Source of the DNA: Bacteroidales bacterium
GTDB lineage: Bacteria; Bacteroidota; Bacteroidia; Bacteroidales; F082
Reading direction: 5' to 3'
Assembly (NCBI GenBank): GCA_015493525.1
Contig: WGCY01000047.1
Location: forward strand, 19,233 to 83,232
DNA: 64,000 nt
The number at the start of each line of letters is the position of its first letter. Position 1 is the first letter of the stretch. Made by a program: the position numbers and the translations under genes. This document shows, piece by piece, positions 17,520 through 26,625 of the stretch. The notes under the pieces are model-generated. The model was not told the DNA's origin, made no database searches, and saw nothing but the letters and a program-made list of their open reading frames with translations.

Positions 17520-18698
17520 TTACCGGCGCATATCGTATGTCATTTCATAAATACGGGCCAGTATTTTCTTTTCTTTTTCATCGAAAACCCTGTTGCGGCG
17601 GGCAAAAACGGCTTCGGCCACGTTGAAAGCTCTTTGCAGGCTATAATGCGTCAGCCCCTGTCTTCCTCCCCACGAAAAAGAGGGAATGAAATTTCGCTGG
17701 TAACCATCGCCGAAGATATTGGCATTCACGCCCACTACCGTTCCCGTATTGAACATCGTATTGATACCGGTTTTGGAATGGTCGCCCATCACCAGGCCGC
17801 AAAACTGCTCACCGGTATTTTCAAAACGTTCCGAAACATACGACCATAGCTTCACAGATTGGTAGGTATTTTTCAAATTGGAGATGTTGGTATCTGCACC
17901 GATGTTACACCACTCGCCGAGAACGGAATTGCCCAGGAAGCCATCGTGCCCTTTGTTGGAATATCCGAAAATAACGGAATTGGAAATCTCCCCTCCCACT
18001 TTGCAATGAGGCCCAATGGTCGTCCCACCGTAGATTTTTGCATCCATTTTCACCGTAGAATGTTCGCACAGGGCAAACGGCCCGCGAATTTTGGCCCCTT
18101 CCATAACTTCGGCATGCTTACCAATGTATATAGGGCCGTTGGTGGTATTCAAAAAAGCGAATTCAACATGGGCACCCTCTTCCAAAAAAATCAGGCCCGG
18201 GTCGCCCTGTACAAAGTTGGTGGAAGACAAAGGCACGGATTCCCTTCCATTGGTAAGTGCTGTAAAATCTTCGCGAAGCAGGTCGTTGTTCATGGAAAAA
18301 ATCTCCCATACGTGCCCCAACCGCCTAAAAGGGCCATCAAAAGGCACAGCTTCCAGCTCCTGGTTTTCCACATTCTCAATATTTTCTTCCGGAACGGCCA
18401 TGGCTATCATCCGGTCATCCTGCACGAGTGCCTCTCCGATGCCCAAATGCCGGATGCGGTCTGCCAGTTTTTCATTTGGCAGTACCGAAGCATCGATGAG
18501 GATGTTTTCTTTTTCCGTTTTCAGCGGAAATTTTCCCGCAAGATAATCACGGGTCATTGTGCTGGTTTTTTGTTGCAGAAAAAGCTCCCACTTTTCACGT
18601 AAAGTAGTCATTCCCAAACGGATATCGGCCACGGGGCGGGTGTAGGTAAAAGGCAGTAACTGGTCTCTTACCGAACTATCGAAAAGGACATAATTCAT
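17520..18698 (-). CDS. GlmU-like sugar nucleotidyltransferase/acyltransferase (TIGR03991 type)
   Basis: 392 aa. The N-terminal half begins MNYVLFDSSVRDQLLPFTYTR and has the degenerate nucleotidyltransferase region seen in the Bacteroidota alternative GlmU family. The C-terminal half is a left-handed beta-helix with hexapeptide-like repeats (GPIYIGKHAEVMEGAKIRGP, AKIYGGTTIGPHCKVGGEIS). Members are annotated as bifunctional UDP-GlcNAc synthesis enzymes feeding peptidoglycan and LPS. Assignment is by family resemblance only. It lies between rpmE2 and lon, all on the minus strand. Confidence 0.8.
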   Translation of the reverse strand: MNYVLFDSSVRDQLLPFTYTRPVADIRLGMTTLREKWELFLQQKTSTMTRDYLAGKFPLKTEKENILIDASVLPNEKLADRIRHLGIGEALVQDDRMIAMAVPEENIENVENQELEAVPFDGPFRRLGHVWEIFSMNNDLLREDFTALTNGRESVPLSSTNFVQGDPGLIFLEEGAHVEFAFLNTTNGPIYIGKHAEVMEGAKIRGPFALCEHSTVKMDAKIYGGTTIGPHCKVGGEISNSVIFGYSNKGHDGFLGNSVLGEWCNIGADTNISNLKNTYQSVKLWSYVSERFENTGEQFCGLVMGDHSKTGINTMFNTGTVVGVNANIFGDGYQRNFIPSFSWGGRQGLTHYSLQRAFNVAEAVFARRNRVFDEKEKKILARIYEMTYDMRR

Positions 18699-18785
18699 AA
18701 GGTTCCGAGGTTTTGTGGGGGCTAAGATACGGTGAAAAAAAATGCCGGCAAAAGAAAAACGGTACTATTCTTCGGCCATTTCAAA

Positions 18786-18817
18786 CCAAAAAACCCCTGT
18801 CGGTTTCGACAAGGGTT
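18786..18817 (-). terminator. Terminator of rpmE2
   Basis: On the minus strand, stem AACCCTTGTCG / CGACAGGGGTT (one mismatch), loop AAAC, then a T-run. It lies 22 nt past the rpmE2 stop. Confidence 0.8.
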
Positions 18818-18839
18818 CCTTTTTAAGCCTTTTGAGGAA

Positions 18840-19103
18840 TTATTTTTTCTTTTCCTGAAACTTCTGGTAACGGCTGCGGAATTTGTCCACACGGCCGGCA
18901 GTATCTACCAACTTCATCTTACCCGTGAAAAACGGATGCGATTTACTGGAAATCTCCAGCTTGACGAGAGGATATTCCTTGCCATCTTCCCATTTAATGG
19001 TGTCTTTTGTGTTTACAGTTGAGCGGGTTATAAAAGCATAATCGTTGGACATGTCTTTAAAAACAACCAGTCTGTAGTTTTTCGGATGAATATCTTTTTT
19101 CAT
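18840..19103 (-). CDS. rpmE2: Ribosomal protein bL31, type B
   Basis: 87 aa. The sequence [20 protein letters not shown], with [27 protein letters not shown], is the type B L31 form. It lacks the CxxC zinc-binding cysteines of the classical form. It is a component of the large ribosomal subunit at the central protuberance and bridges the two subunits. Single gene with its own promoter and terminator. Confidence 0.97.
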   Translation of the reverse strand: MKKDIHPKNYRLVVFKDMSNDYAFITRSTVNTKDTIKWEDGKEYPLVKLEISSKSHPFFTGKMKLVDTAGRVDKFRSRYQKFQEKKK

Positions 19104-19136
19104 TTTTCTATGTTTTTTCTATCAATTTTGGGGCTG

Positions 19137-19144
19137 CAAAAATA
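19137..19144 (-). promoter_or_regulatory. -7 promoter box of rpmE2
   Basis: TATTTTTG on the minus strand matches TAnnTTTG and lies 33 nt before the rpmE2 ATG. Confidence 0.5.
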
Positions 19145-19250
19145 TCTTAATTCCCATTAATATCCTAATTTTTCTCAGAGATTTTTTTCAGGTTTCCCAA
19201 AAGAGGCACCAAATCAAAAAACGCCCTGCAAAACACGGAAACACAGCATA

Positions 19251-20306
19251 TTAAAGCTCCAACAAAAAGGCCATGGTATCCACGCCATCAGCATAATCCC
19301 AAAGTTCGGGCGACTGGCTTTTGCCCACAGGCACCACATTTTTCAGAAAATCGGCTTCGGAGACGACACATTGAATCCTGTCGTTGTTTACCATCAACAG
19401 GTTTCGCAAAGTACCCGAATCTGAATAATGTTCGTAGTGCAACACACTTACCGCAGAAGCAAAACGCTCGTCCTCCACCACAAGCAGGTTCCCCGTATCA
19501 AAGTGGGGACGGCCATTCACAAGAAAGATGGCTTTGTTGTATTCGTAATTATTAAAATATTTGTGGTTTTCGTTTACCTGTTTCCACGCTTCAAAACTTT
19601 TCAGCATAGGTTGAAAATCATAATCCTGCGGGACAAACAGCTTGGCCACATTGCGACATCCCAGCCCGTAATAAAGAAAGACATCGGCAGCAAGGGCTTT
19701 CAGGCTCTCCTCCGGTTCGTTTCCTGCCAAAACAGCCACGCCATTACGGTTTTTGCGGATGATGTGCGGATATTTCCCGAAATAATATTCAAAATAGCGG
19801 GAAGTATTGTTGCTGCCGGTGGCAATAATGGCATCAAAACCTTTCAGTTGCCCTTCGGTAAAGCGGATATATTTTTTAAAATCAGGCTCTATCGCCATCA
19901 GTACATCGGCCATGGCAGGCAACAACTTATTATCGTCCGAAGAGAGCCGTGCCAGCATACGATGGCCGCTCATAAGGACCGTTAAAAAGTCGTGAAAACC
20001 CACAGCCGGCACATTTCCCGCCATGACCACGCCCACCGTCTTCGGCTTTTCATTTGACAAAGAGGCCTTGTCATAAGCAGCTGTCCACCGGTATAATTTT
20101 TCTTCGTATAGGCTTTCTCCCAGGGCATTTAACGCATTGTAAACAAAATCTTTGACAAACCAGCCATTGTAACGGAAGGCTTCGCTGGCAGCCTTGCGCA
20201 ACCGTTCCGTTGCTACCGGTTTCCTGCCCGCGCCAAATGTCTCCCTCAACAACTCCCCGAGACGGGCAAAAGCTTTTATTCGGTTTTCTAGTTCCATGCT
20301 GTTCAT
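19251..20306 (-). CDS. LuxC-family acyl-CoA reductase
   Basis: 351 aa. The Rossmann segment TVGVVMAGNVPAVGFHDFLT and the catalytic-cysteine region YYGLGCRNVAKLFVP (Cys near residue 217) are typical of the LuxC/acyl-CoA reductase family, which reduces fatty acyl-CoA or acyl-enzyme to aldehyde. Many Bacteroidota carry this gene in non-luminous contexts, and the physiological substrate is not clear. A ferredoxin partner, common beside this gene, is not visible here. ATGs at 20306 and 20297 are both possible starts. Confidence 0.85.
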   Translation of the reverse strand: MNSMELENRIKAFARLGELLRETFGAGRKPVATERLRKAASEAFRYNGWFVKDFVYNALNALGESLYEEKLYRWTAAYDKASLSNEKPKTVGVVMAGNVPAVGFHDFLTVLMSGHRMLARLSSDDNKLLPAMADVLMAIEPDFKKYIRFTEGQLKGFDAIIATGSNNTSRYFEYYFGKYPHIIRKNRNGVAVLAGNEPEESLKALAADVFLYYGLGCRNVAKLFVPQDYDFQPMLKSFEAWKQVNENHKYFNNYEYNKAIFLVNGRPHFDTGNLLVVEDERFASAVSVLHYEHYSDSGTLRNLLMVNNDRIQCVVSEADFLKNVVPVGKSQSPELWDYADGVDTMAFLLEL

Positions 20307-20410
20307 TTTCCGGCAAAAATAACAGGATTTTACTGATTAAGGCTTTTTGCCGGAGCAGTTTTCTCGGGTACCGGATTTTTGGCCCTGCAACCGTTCAGAT
20401 GAAAATTATC

Positions 20411-20418
20411 TACCTTTG
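20411..20418 (+). promoter_or_regulatory. -7 promoter box deciding the Crp/Fnr start
   Basis: TACCTTTG matches TAnnTTTG. The transcript would begin near 20425, so the ATG at 20399 and the earlier track start (20210) lie upstream of it, and the ATG at 20444 is the first usable start. Confidence 0.55.
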
Positions 20419-20443
20419 GCACCACAAAAAGCAGAAAAGCATT

Positions 20444-21079
20444 ATGGAAGAGGCAAGACGTTTTCTACGAAAAGTTTTTTCGGATACAGAATTAGTACGC
20501 GTTTTATTGGAAAAAAGCCGGCACAGGACCATCCCTGCACACCAGCGTATTATTGAGGAAGGGAAATTTGTCAGGAGTGTTCCCCTGGTGATAGAGGGGC
20601 GGATTAAAGTGATGCACCCCTACGATGTGGACAAGGAGATTATGCTGTGTTACATCGATCCGGGCGAGAGTTGTGCCCTTTCCATTGGCGCAGGGGTTAC
20701 GGAACAAAAAAGTATCATTTATGCCGATACCGAAACGGAGACGAAATTTCTTTCAATGCCCATAGATGTCTTATCCGACTTGATTTTCAGCCATACCCAA
20801 ATGACCACATTTATATTGAGCCATATTCACAAGCGGTTCATGGACCTGTTTTCCTATATTGATTCCATTGTTTTTCAAAAAATGGATGAACGCCTTTTGC
20901 AACACCTGAAACGTAAAGCTGAATATCCCAAAAGTGATGTCTTACACGTTACCCATCAGCAACTGGCCAAAGAGCTTGGCACGGCACGTGAAGTGGTTTC
21001 CCGGCTATTGAAACATCTGGAACAAAGCGGAAAGATTGTTTCTCAACGCTCCAGTACCATTTTTCTGAAAGATTTGTAA
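20444..21079 (+). CDS. Crp/Fnr family transcriptional regulator
   Basis: 211 aa from the ATG at 20444. An N-terminal cyclic-nucleotide-binding-like beta-roll (about 20-120, including VPLVIEGRIKVMHPYDVDKE) is followed by a long dimerisation helix and a C-terminal winged helix (VTHQQLAKELGTAREVVSRLLKHL) typical of the family. There is no N-terminal FNR-type cysteine cluster, so an Fe-S oxygen sensor is unlikely. It lies just upstream of a DUF2892 gene, a pairing often seen in redox or sulfur-related loci; the regulon cannot be read from the sequence. Confidence 0.88.
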   Translation: MEEARRFLRKVFSDTELVRVLLEKSRHRTIPAHQRIIEEGKFVRSVPLVIEGRIKVMHPYDVDKEIMLCYIDPGESCALSIGAGVTEQKSIIYADTETETKFLSMPIDVLSDLIFSHTQMTTFILSHIHKRFMDLFSYIDSIVFQKMDERLLQHLKRKAEYPKSDVLHVTHQQLAKELGTAREVVSRLLKHLEQSGKIVSQRSSTIFLKDL

Positions 21080-21111
21080 CATTTATCACAAGAAAATTAA
21101 AATTTCCACTA

Positions 21112-21119
21112 TATTTTTG
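21112..21119 (+). promoter_or_regulatory. -7 promoter box of the DUF2892 gene
   Basis: TATTTTTG matches TAnnTTTG, 24 nt before the ATG at 21143. Confidence 0.5.
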
Positions 21120-21142
21120 TCTCAACCTAAAAACAAATAGCC

Positions 21143-21334
21143 ATGAAACAAAACATTGGAAGCACAGACAAAGTTATTCGTGTAATTCTCGGCATTGTCA
21201 TCGCCGCTTTAGGTTTTTATTTCAAAAGCTGGTGGGGTCTCGTTGCACTGGTTCCTTTTCTAACTGCCCTGGCCAGTTTTTGCCCATTGTATCCCATTTT
21301 TGGGCTCAGTTCAAAAAAGGAAAAGACAGAGTAA
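21143..21334 (+). CDS. Small inner membrane protein, DUF2892 (YgaP-like membrane domain)
   Basis: 63 aa. It starts MKQNIGSTDKVIRVILGIVI and has two predicted membrane helices, a motif pattern (N-G-DR-R-G) usual for DUF2892. In other bacteria this domain is fused to or sits beside rhodanese domains. Function is unknown. It lies 63 bp after the Crp/Fnr gene with its own -7 box. Confidence 0.75.
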   Translation: MKQNIGSTDKVIRVILGIVIAALGFYFKSWWGLVALVPFLTALASFCPLYPIFGLSSKKEKTE

Positions 21335-21358
21335 TCCTGCCGGAACATTTTACCCCTT

Positions 21359-21391
21359 AAAAGTCGCTGCAAAAAATGACAGCAGCTTTTT
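21359..21391 (+). terminator. Terminator before the R-M insert; left copy of a repeated motif
   Basis: AAAAGTCGCTGC, 11-nt loop, GCAGC, seven T. The same 11-mer AAAAGTCGCTG followed by GCAGC recurs at 23553-23576, just after the restriction gene, so the two copies bracket the R-M pair. Confidence 0.65.
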
Positions 21392-21440
21392 TTAGACCCT
21401 GTTTCCACAAACCCATTGCAAAGTTTTTAACAAATTTTAA

Positions 21441-21469
21441 TTTGACTTGAAATAGTTTGACTATTTTTG
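21441..21469 (+). promoter_or_regulatory. Promoter of the R-M operon
   Basis: TTTG (21441-21444), 17-nt spacer, TATTTTTG (21462-21469). The -7 box is a perfect match and the spacer is slightly short. It lies 57 nt before the GTG start of the methyltransferase. Confidence 0.55.
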
Positions 21470-21525
21470 TTAAACTGAAACTTTTGTAAGTTTCTTCAAA
21501 ATAAAATACATAAAATCCCAAAAGA

Positions 21526-22521
21526 GTGCATGAACCATTAAGAATAATTGACCTGTTTGCAGGAATTGGAGGAATCAGGCTTGGCTTTGAAAAAATAGGT
21601 GCAAAATGTGTTTTTTCATCAGAATGGGATAAATTCGCCCAGGATATGTATGAAGAAAATTTTGGAGAACGGCCTTTTGGCGACATAAACAAGATTAGTC
21701 CGGAAGATATTCCCGATCACGATTTTCTTTTAGCGGGTTTCCCTTGTCAGCCCTTTAGTATTGCAGGAAAACAACTTGGTTTTGCAGACACGAGGGGAAC
21801 CCTGTTTTTCAATATTGAGAAAATCCTGTACGAGAAAAGGCCATACGGCTTTTTGCTTGAAAACGTGAGCAGGTTAGTAACCCACGATAAAGGCAGAACT
21901 TTTAAAGTAATTATTGACCGGTTAGAAAAGCTTGGCTATACTGTCTATTATAAGATTCTTAACACCGTAGATTATGGGCTGCCCCAATTGAGGAAAAGGA
22001 TTTATATCGTCGGATTTAAAGACAGAATCCATTTTCAATTCCCCAAACCCGATGGCCAATCGCTTACACTGTCAGATATTTTAGAGCCTGAAAAAGACAT
22101 TCCAAAAAACTATTATGTAAGTAAAGAAATAAGGGAAAAAAGGCTTTCAAAAGTAAAACCTAATGCTCCTTATCCTTCCATATGGCACGAAAACATTGGA
22201 GGAAACATTTCTGCATTACCACATTCTTGTGCATTACGTGCAGGCGGCAGCTATAATTATTTGTTGGTCAATGGGGAAAGACGGCTCACGGGGAGGGAAA
22301 TGTTGCGTCTTCAGGGTTTCCCCGATACCTTTAAAATAAATGTTGCTTATACACAGATTAGAAAATTAGCCGGAAATAGTGTTTCGGTTAAGGTTATTGA
22401 ACTCATAGCACAAGAGATTAAAAAGGCAATTGAGAACAACAAACCGGAACATAGATATAAACAGTTAGAATTAGAAATATTGCCCAATGGAACTTTCAGA
22501 AGCCAAAGCAGCATTAGATAA
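21526..22521 (+). CDS. C5-cytosine DNA methyltransferase of a type II R-M system
   Basis: 331 aa from a GTG start (the nearby ATG at 21530 is out of frame and closes at once). The canonical m5C motifs appear in order: I DLFAGIGGIRLGF (9-21), IV GFPCQPFS with catalytic Cys 74, VI ENV (112-114), VIII QLRKR (154-158), IX RRLTGREMLRLQGFP, X GNSV (283-286). It modifies the recognition site of the overlapping restriction gene. If the partner is HaeII-like, the site would be expected to resemble RGCGCY. The composition is AT-richer than its neighbours, suggesting transfer. Confidence 0.93.
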   Translation: MHEPLRIIDLFAGIGGIRLGFEKIGAKCVFSSEWDKFAQDMYEENFGERPFGDINKISPEDIPDHDFLLAGFPCQPFSIAGKQLGFADTRGTLFFNIEKILYEKRPYGFLLENVSRLVTHDKGRTFKVIIDRLEKLGYTVYYKILNTVDYGLPQLRKRIYIVGFKDRIHFQFPKPDGQSLTLSDILEPEKDIPKNYYVSKEIREKRLSKVKPNAPYPSIWHENIGGNISALPHSCALRAGGSYNYLLVNGERRLTGREMLRLQGFPDTFKINVAYTQIRKLAGNSVSVKVIELIAQEIKKAIENNKPEHRYKQLELEILPNGTFRSQSSIR

Positions 22522-23545
22522 AATAATAAAAAAAGCCCGGGTGCATTTGTACAAGCCCATCCAAATAGCAGAAATTTTATACAGGGATCGTGTTGTTAAA
22601 GATATAGACCTCAGCGATTTGGAATCATATAGAAATAAATCAAAAAAATGGCGTGATTTGATTTGCATACCATTTCTGGGGAGAACAAGTACTTCATCAG
22701 CCAAATATCAAGATGATTTATTCAATGACAATGCCGTACCGCCTGAGGCAATTGTTTTGCTTGGTAAAGAAAACAGGAATAAAAATGGTATCGTAGAAGC
22801 ATATATCTTTGATCGGTTTAAAGAACGCTATGGACAAATGTCTACAGCCTTAAATTATTCTAGAAATTCCAATAAAGAGACTTTTAACTTACAAAAGTTT
22901 ATTAACCTTTTTTGGAGTGAACCCGGTTTGAGAAGAAGTCTCGACAAAATTTATGAGATTATCGTTTACTCACTTTTTAGTGTTTTGGTTGATGAACTTG
23001 ATCTAAGCATTGAGGTAAATTTGAATCCTGACAGAATAGATATTCTAAAGGAGTTTGAAACATTTGCAGAGAAAGTTATCTGTATTAATACAGAAAAAAC
23101 GAGTTATAAATCAAAGGCAAATATTAATAGGGTTGGGGTAACAAATGCTGCCGACAGAGGACTTGACATGTGGGCGAATTTTGGCCCTGCCATTCAGATA
23201 AAGCATTTGTCATTAAGTGAAAACCTTGCAGAAGACATCGTTTCATCCATTACCTCTGACAGAATAGTCATTGTATGTAAAGATTCAGAAGAAACTGTTA
23301 TCAAATCTTTGCTCAACCAACTTGGTTGGAGGGCAAGAATTCAAAGCATAATTGTTGAATCTGAACTAATAGAATGGTATGAACTGGCTTTAAAAGGTGA
23401 ATTTTCCAATACAATAGGAAATAAATTACTAAAGCATATAAGTGATGAAATTTTATTAGAATTCCCATCAGCAGACATTTCAGAATTCATGAAATTTTAT
23501 AAAGAAAGGGAATACGACCAATTAAATGATGACTATTGGAAATAA
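22487..23545 (+). CDS. Type II restriction endonuclease, HaeII-like
   Basis: 352 aa, overlapping the methyltransferase by 35 bp. By memory of the family, the N-terminal KKARVHLYKPIQIAEILYRDR and the block VTNAADRGLDMWANFGPAIQIKHL resemble HaeII-type enzymes. That block offers a PD-(D/E)xK-like site with Asp 227 and a variant QIK (237-239). The coupling with a C5-methyltransferase supports the role even if the HaeII assignment is wrong. Both genes are AT-rich compared with parE and the Crp gene, and the pair is bracketed by a short repeated motif. Confidence 0.75.
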   Translation: MELSEAKAALDKIIKKARVHLYKPIQIAEILYRDRVVKDIDLSDLESYRNKSKKWRDLICIPFLGRTSTSSAKYQDDLFNDNAVPPEAIVLLGKENRNKNGIVEAYIFDRFKERYGQMSTALNYSRNSNKETFNLQKFINLFWSEPGLRRSLDKIYEIIVYSLFSVLVDELDLSIEVNLNPDRIDILKEFETFAEKVICINTEKTSYKSKANINRVGVTNAADRGLDMWANFGPAIQIKHLSLSENLAEDIVSSITSDRIVIVCKDSEETVIKSLLNQLGWRARIQSIIVESELIEWYELALKGEFSNTIGNKLLKHISDEILLEFPSADISEFMKFYKEREYDQLNDDYWK

Positions 23546-23552
23546 AATCAAG

Positions 23553-23576
23553 AAAAGTCGCTGTTATTTTTCGCAG
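23553..23576 (+). repeat. Right copy of the motif bracketing the R-M pair
   Basis: AAAAGTCGCTG, A/T-rich loop, CGCAGC. It matches the terminator at 21359-21391 in the first 11 bases and in the closing GCAGC but lacks the T-run. It may be a duplicated terminator flank left by insertion of the R-M pair. Confidence 0.5.
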
Positions 23577-23658
23577 CATTCGTTTCTGAACCTTCCTGAA
23601 ACCCCATCTATTACAAGGTTTTCAACAATAAATATTTAACAACTATTTTGCCCAACGG

Positions 23659-23688
23659 TTGTTTTCATGGGGCATTCTTCTATTTTTG
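23659..23688 (+). promoter_or_regulatory. Promoter of parE
   Basis: TTG (23659-23661), 19-nt spacer, TATTTTTG (23681-23688), 16 nt before the ATG at 23705. The track start at 23648 lies upstream of the promoter and is therefore rejected. Confidence 0.6.
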
Positions 23689-23704
23689 CATCAAATTCGG
23701 AAAA

Positions 23705-25561
23705 ATGTCTGCGGAATATAATGATGACAGCATAAGATCGCTTGACTGGAAAGAACATATCCAGCTACGGCCCGGTATGTACATTGGAAAGCTGGGAGAT
23801 GGCAGTTCGCCGGACGATGGGATTTATGTCCTGCTGAAAGAGATAATGGACAACGCCATAGATGAGTACATCATGGGGCATGGAAAAGTCATTGAAGTTA
23901 CGATAAATGAAAAGCTGGTAACGGTCAGGGATTATGGCCGCGGCATGCCATTGGGAAAAGTAAAAGCTTGTGTAAGCCAGATAAATACAGGTGCAAAATA
24001 CGATTCCAAAGTCTTTAAAAAGACCGTCGGCCTCAATGGTGTGGGATGCAAGGCCGTAAACGCATTGTCCACCATTTTCAAAACACAATCCATTCGCGAA
24101 GGAAAGACCAAAATTGTGGAATACCACCGTGGCGAGCTCATAAAAGATGAGGATGTGAAGGATTGCGACTTAAAACAGGGAACCATCATCAGCTTTGTTC
24201 CGGATGAGGAAATCTTCGGGAACATCCACTATATTTTTGAATATGTGGAGGAAATGTTATGGAACTATGTGTTTCTGAACAACGGGCTGACCATTGTCTT
24301 CAACGGACAGCGGCTACAGGCCAAAAACGGGCTGCTCGATTTGCTGGAGCACAACCTCAATGGCAACGGCCCTTTGCGTTATCCCATTATCCATATCAGC
24401 GAAGGTGATTTTGAATGTGCTTTTTCCCACAGCTCGCGTTCCTACAGCGAAGAGTATTACTCCTTTGTGAACGGACAGCATACCACACAGGGCGGGACAC
24501 ACCAAAGTGCTTTCAGGGAGGCCATTGTAAAAGCCATACGTGAATTTTACAAAAAAGATTTTGAAACCAGCGATATCCGTACTTCACTTTTTGCGGCCAT
24601 AAGCATCAAGGTCCAGGAGCCTGTTTTTGAATCACAAACCAAGACAAAGTTGGGTTCACAACACATGGAACCGGGCGGACAAACCGTCAGAAATTATATT
24701 GGCGATATTATTAAACGCAATTTAGACAACTACCTGCACATTCATTCTGAAACTGCCGAAGAGCTTTACCGAAAGATCCTGCAGTCGGAAAAAGAGCGTA
24801 AGGATATGGCCGGCATTAAAAAACTGGCACGCGAAAGTGTAAAAAAAGCCAGCCTGCACAACAAAAAGTTGCGCGACTGCCGTATCCATCTCAATACCAA
24901 CCACGAAAAAAGACTGGAGACCACCTTGTTTATCACCGAGGGCGACTCCGCCAGCGGCTCCATTACCAAATCGCGCAATGTGCAGACCCAGGCTGTTTTC
25001 AGCCTCAAAGGAAAACCGCTGAACAGCTACGGGCTGAGCAAAAAAATTGTTTACCAGAATGAAGAATTCAACCTGTTGCAAGCCGCTTTAAACATTGACG
25101 AAAGCCTGGAGAACCTGCGTTATAACAACATTGTGGTCGCCACCGATGCCGATGTGGACGGGATGCACATCCGGCTGCTGTTACTTACTTTCTTCCTGCA
25201 ATTCTATCCCGACCTGGTCAAAACAGGCCATCTGCACATCCTTCAAACACCGCTTTTTCGTGTGCGGAACAAAAAAGAAACCATTTATTGCTATTCGGAT
25301 GAAGAACGCCTAAAAGCCATTGCCAAGCTAAAGCCAAACCCCGAAATCACCCGGTTTAAAGGATTGGGAGAGATTTCGCCCGGCGAGTTTAAATACTTCA
25401 TTGGCAAAAGTATGCGCCTCGACCCTGTTATCCTGAAACGGGAATCTTCGGTAGCAGAAACGCTGGCTTTTTACATGGGAAAAAATACGCCTAAGCGGCA
25501 GCAGTTTATTATGGACAACCTGCGTTTTGAAGAAGACGTAGTCGAAGAAAAAGTAGCTTAA
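23705..25561 (+). CDS. parE: DNA topoisomerase IV subunit B
   Basis: 618 aa from the ATG at 23705. Type IIA topoisomerase B subunit: GHKL ATPase ([48 protein letters not shown]), then a TOPRIM domain with EGDSASGS (Glu near 412) and the metal motif DADVDG (Asp near 481), ending with [12 protein letters not shown]. The short length and absence of the GyrB insertion favour ParE over GyrB. Together with ParC it decatenates daughter chromosomes. parC does not follow here, since the next gene is on the opposite strand. Confidence 0.9.
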   Translation: MSAEYNDDSIRSLDWKEHIQLRPGMYIGKLGDGSSPDDGIYVLLKEIMDNAIDEYIMGHGKVIEVTINEKLVTVRDYGRGMPLGKVKACVSQINTGAKYDSKVFKKTVGLNGVGCKAVNALSTIFKTQSIREGKTKIVEYHRGELIKDEDVKDCDLKQGTIISFVPDEEIFGNIHYIFEYVEEMLWNYVFLNNGLTIVFNGQRLQAKNGLLDLLEHNLNGNGPLRYPIIHISEGDFECAFSHSSRSYSEEYYSFVNGQHTTQGGTHQSAFREAIVKAIREFYKKDFETSDIRTSLFAAISIKVQEPVFESQTKTKLGSQHMEPGGQTVRNYIGDIIKRNLDNYLHIHSETAEELYRKILQSEKERKDMAGIKKLARESVKKASLHNKKLRDCRIHLNTNHEKRLETTLFITEGDSASGSITKSRNVQTQAVFSLKGKPLNSYGLSKKIVYQNEEFNLLQAALNIDESLENLRYNNIVVATDADVDGMHIRLLLLTFFLQFYPDLVKTGHLHILQTPLFRVRNKKETIYCYSDEERLKAIAKLKPNPEITRFKGLGEISPGEFKYFIGKSMRLDPVILKRESSVAETLAFYMGKNTPKRQQFIMDNLRFEEDVVEEKVA

Positions 25562-25569
25562 GAAAGTTT

Positions 25570-26193
25570 CTACAGCCCAACCCCAAAGCCTACCCTGATA
25601 AGCGGGTTGCTATACGGAGTATATTGATCTTCCAGAAAATTGTACAGCACAGAGACTGAGAGAAAAGCCGACCCGCCAACATGTTGTATAAACCCCAAAC
25701 CGGCAAAGAGACTGTGGACGGCCCTGTTGGCATTGGCATCCGTAGAATAATAATCAGGAACACTCAAAATTTCATACTCCGTTTGGGCATAGAGTGATTT
25801 CCAGAAAATGTAGCGTAAAAAGAGGCTTCCGCCAAAAATATTGTAATTGTATTTCACATTGTTATAATCCTTGTACCATTGGTGCATGTAGGTAAGACGT
25901 GAACCAACCTGAAGTTTTGGCGTTATGCTGTATCCGATTATGGGTGTAACCTGGATGTAAGAACTGTAAGTGGAATAACCGCCACCAATACCCCCGCCAA
26001 AAAACAGGCCGCTCCCATTCTTTCTGCTTTTATTCTTCTTCTTTGCAGGCGTAACTTTTTCGACCTGCCCGACATGTTGCTGTTCTTTGACAGAATCATT
26101 CTTGGTAAGGTTCTGATACTGTGCCTGCAAAGGAGAGGCAAAAACAAAAAGGCCAACAGCCAACAAAAATAAGATGGTTCCCAGTTTCTTCAT
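25570..26193 (-). CDS. Predicted outer membrane beta-barrel protein
   Basis: 207 aa from the ATG at 26193, where the signal peptide begins (MKKLGTILFLLAVGLFVFASPLQA); the track start six codons earlier adds a non-signal tail. After a basic linker (AKKKNKSRKNGS) come alternating amphipathic strands with glycine-rich turns (FFGGGIGGGYSTYSSY) and a terminal GFGVGL, as in small 8-10 strand barrels. No specific family recognised. It is convergent with parE, with only 8 bp between the stops. Confidence 0.65.
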   Translation of the reverse strand: MKKLGTILFLLAVGLFVFASPLQAQYQNLTKNDSVKEQQHVGQVEKVTPAKKKNKSRKNGSGLFFGGGIGGGYSTYSSYIQVTPIIGYSITPKLQVGSRLTYMHQWYKDYNNVKYNYNIFGGSLFLRYIFWKSLYAQTEYEILSVPDYYSTDANANRAVHSLFAGLGFIQHVGGSAFLSVSVLYNFLEDQYTPYSNPLIRVGFGVGL

Positions 26194-26211
26194 AAAAATG
26201 ATTTTGTGCAA

Positions 26212-26604
26212 TGATACAATATTTTTTATTATCGGACGTCTTATCCATTGCCGGTATCAGGACAGACGCATTATTATTGATAACAGGAAAAAATAATTTA
26301 AATCAACTAATTGTAATTCAGTGTAGTAGCTCTTTCAGGTTTGTAACCTGAAAGTTTTAACAGCTTGGGATTTGAAATCTAATGGTGGAATGTATTCCGG
26401 TAATTTATAATCTTTCATCGGATTAGAAATCCTCTTTCTCTTTGACATTCGGATTGCTCCGAAGGAGTGCCATAGCACAAATCCGAATGAGCTTGTTAAA
26501 CAAAAAGTGAAAGCAATTCATATTATTGTTAGAATTAATAAATTTATGATGCATTTGCCCTGAACCGCCGGTTAAATTAAACCTCAGGCAGAAAAAAGAT
26601 TCAT
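26212..26604. repeat. Intergenic region with REP-like palindromes
   Basis: No gene seen in these roughly 390 bp. Hairpins are CTTTCAGGTTTGTAACCTGA (26332-26354) and an ATTCGGATT ... AATCCGAAT element (26448-26488). The second recurs almost unchanged between hisG and hisD (62483-62522), so these are dispersed repeats and not local regulatory sites. Confidence 0.65.
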
Positions 26605-26612
26605 TATCTTTG
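26605..26612 (+). promoter_or_regulatory. -7 promoter box of the beta-helix lipoprotein gene
   Basis: TATCTTTG matches TAnnTTTG, 14 nt before the ATG at 26626. Confidence 0.5.
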
Positions 26613-26625
26613 CAACAACTTATAA

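Noticed and set aside
20210-20443. N-terminal extension of the Crp/Fnr regulator
   Set aside because: It overlaps the acyl-CoA reductase gene and lies upstream of the -7 box at 20411-20418.
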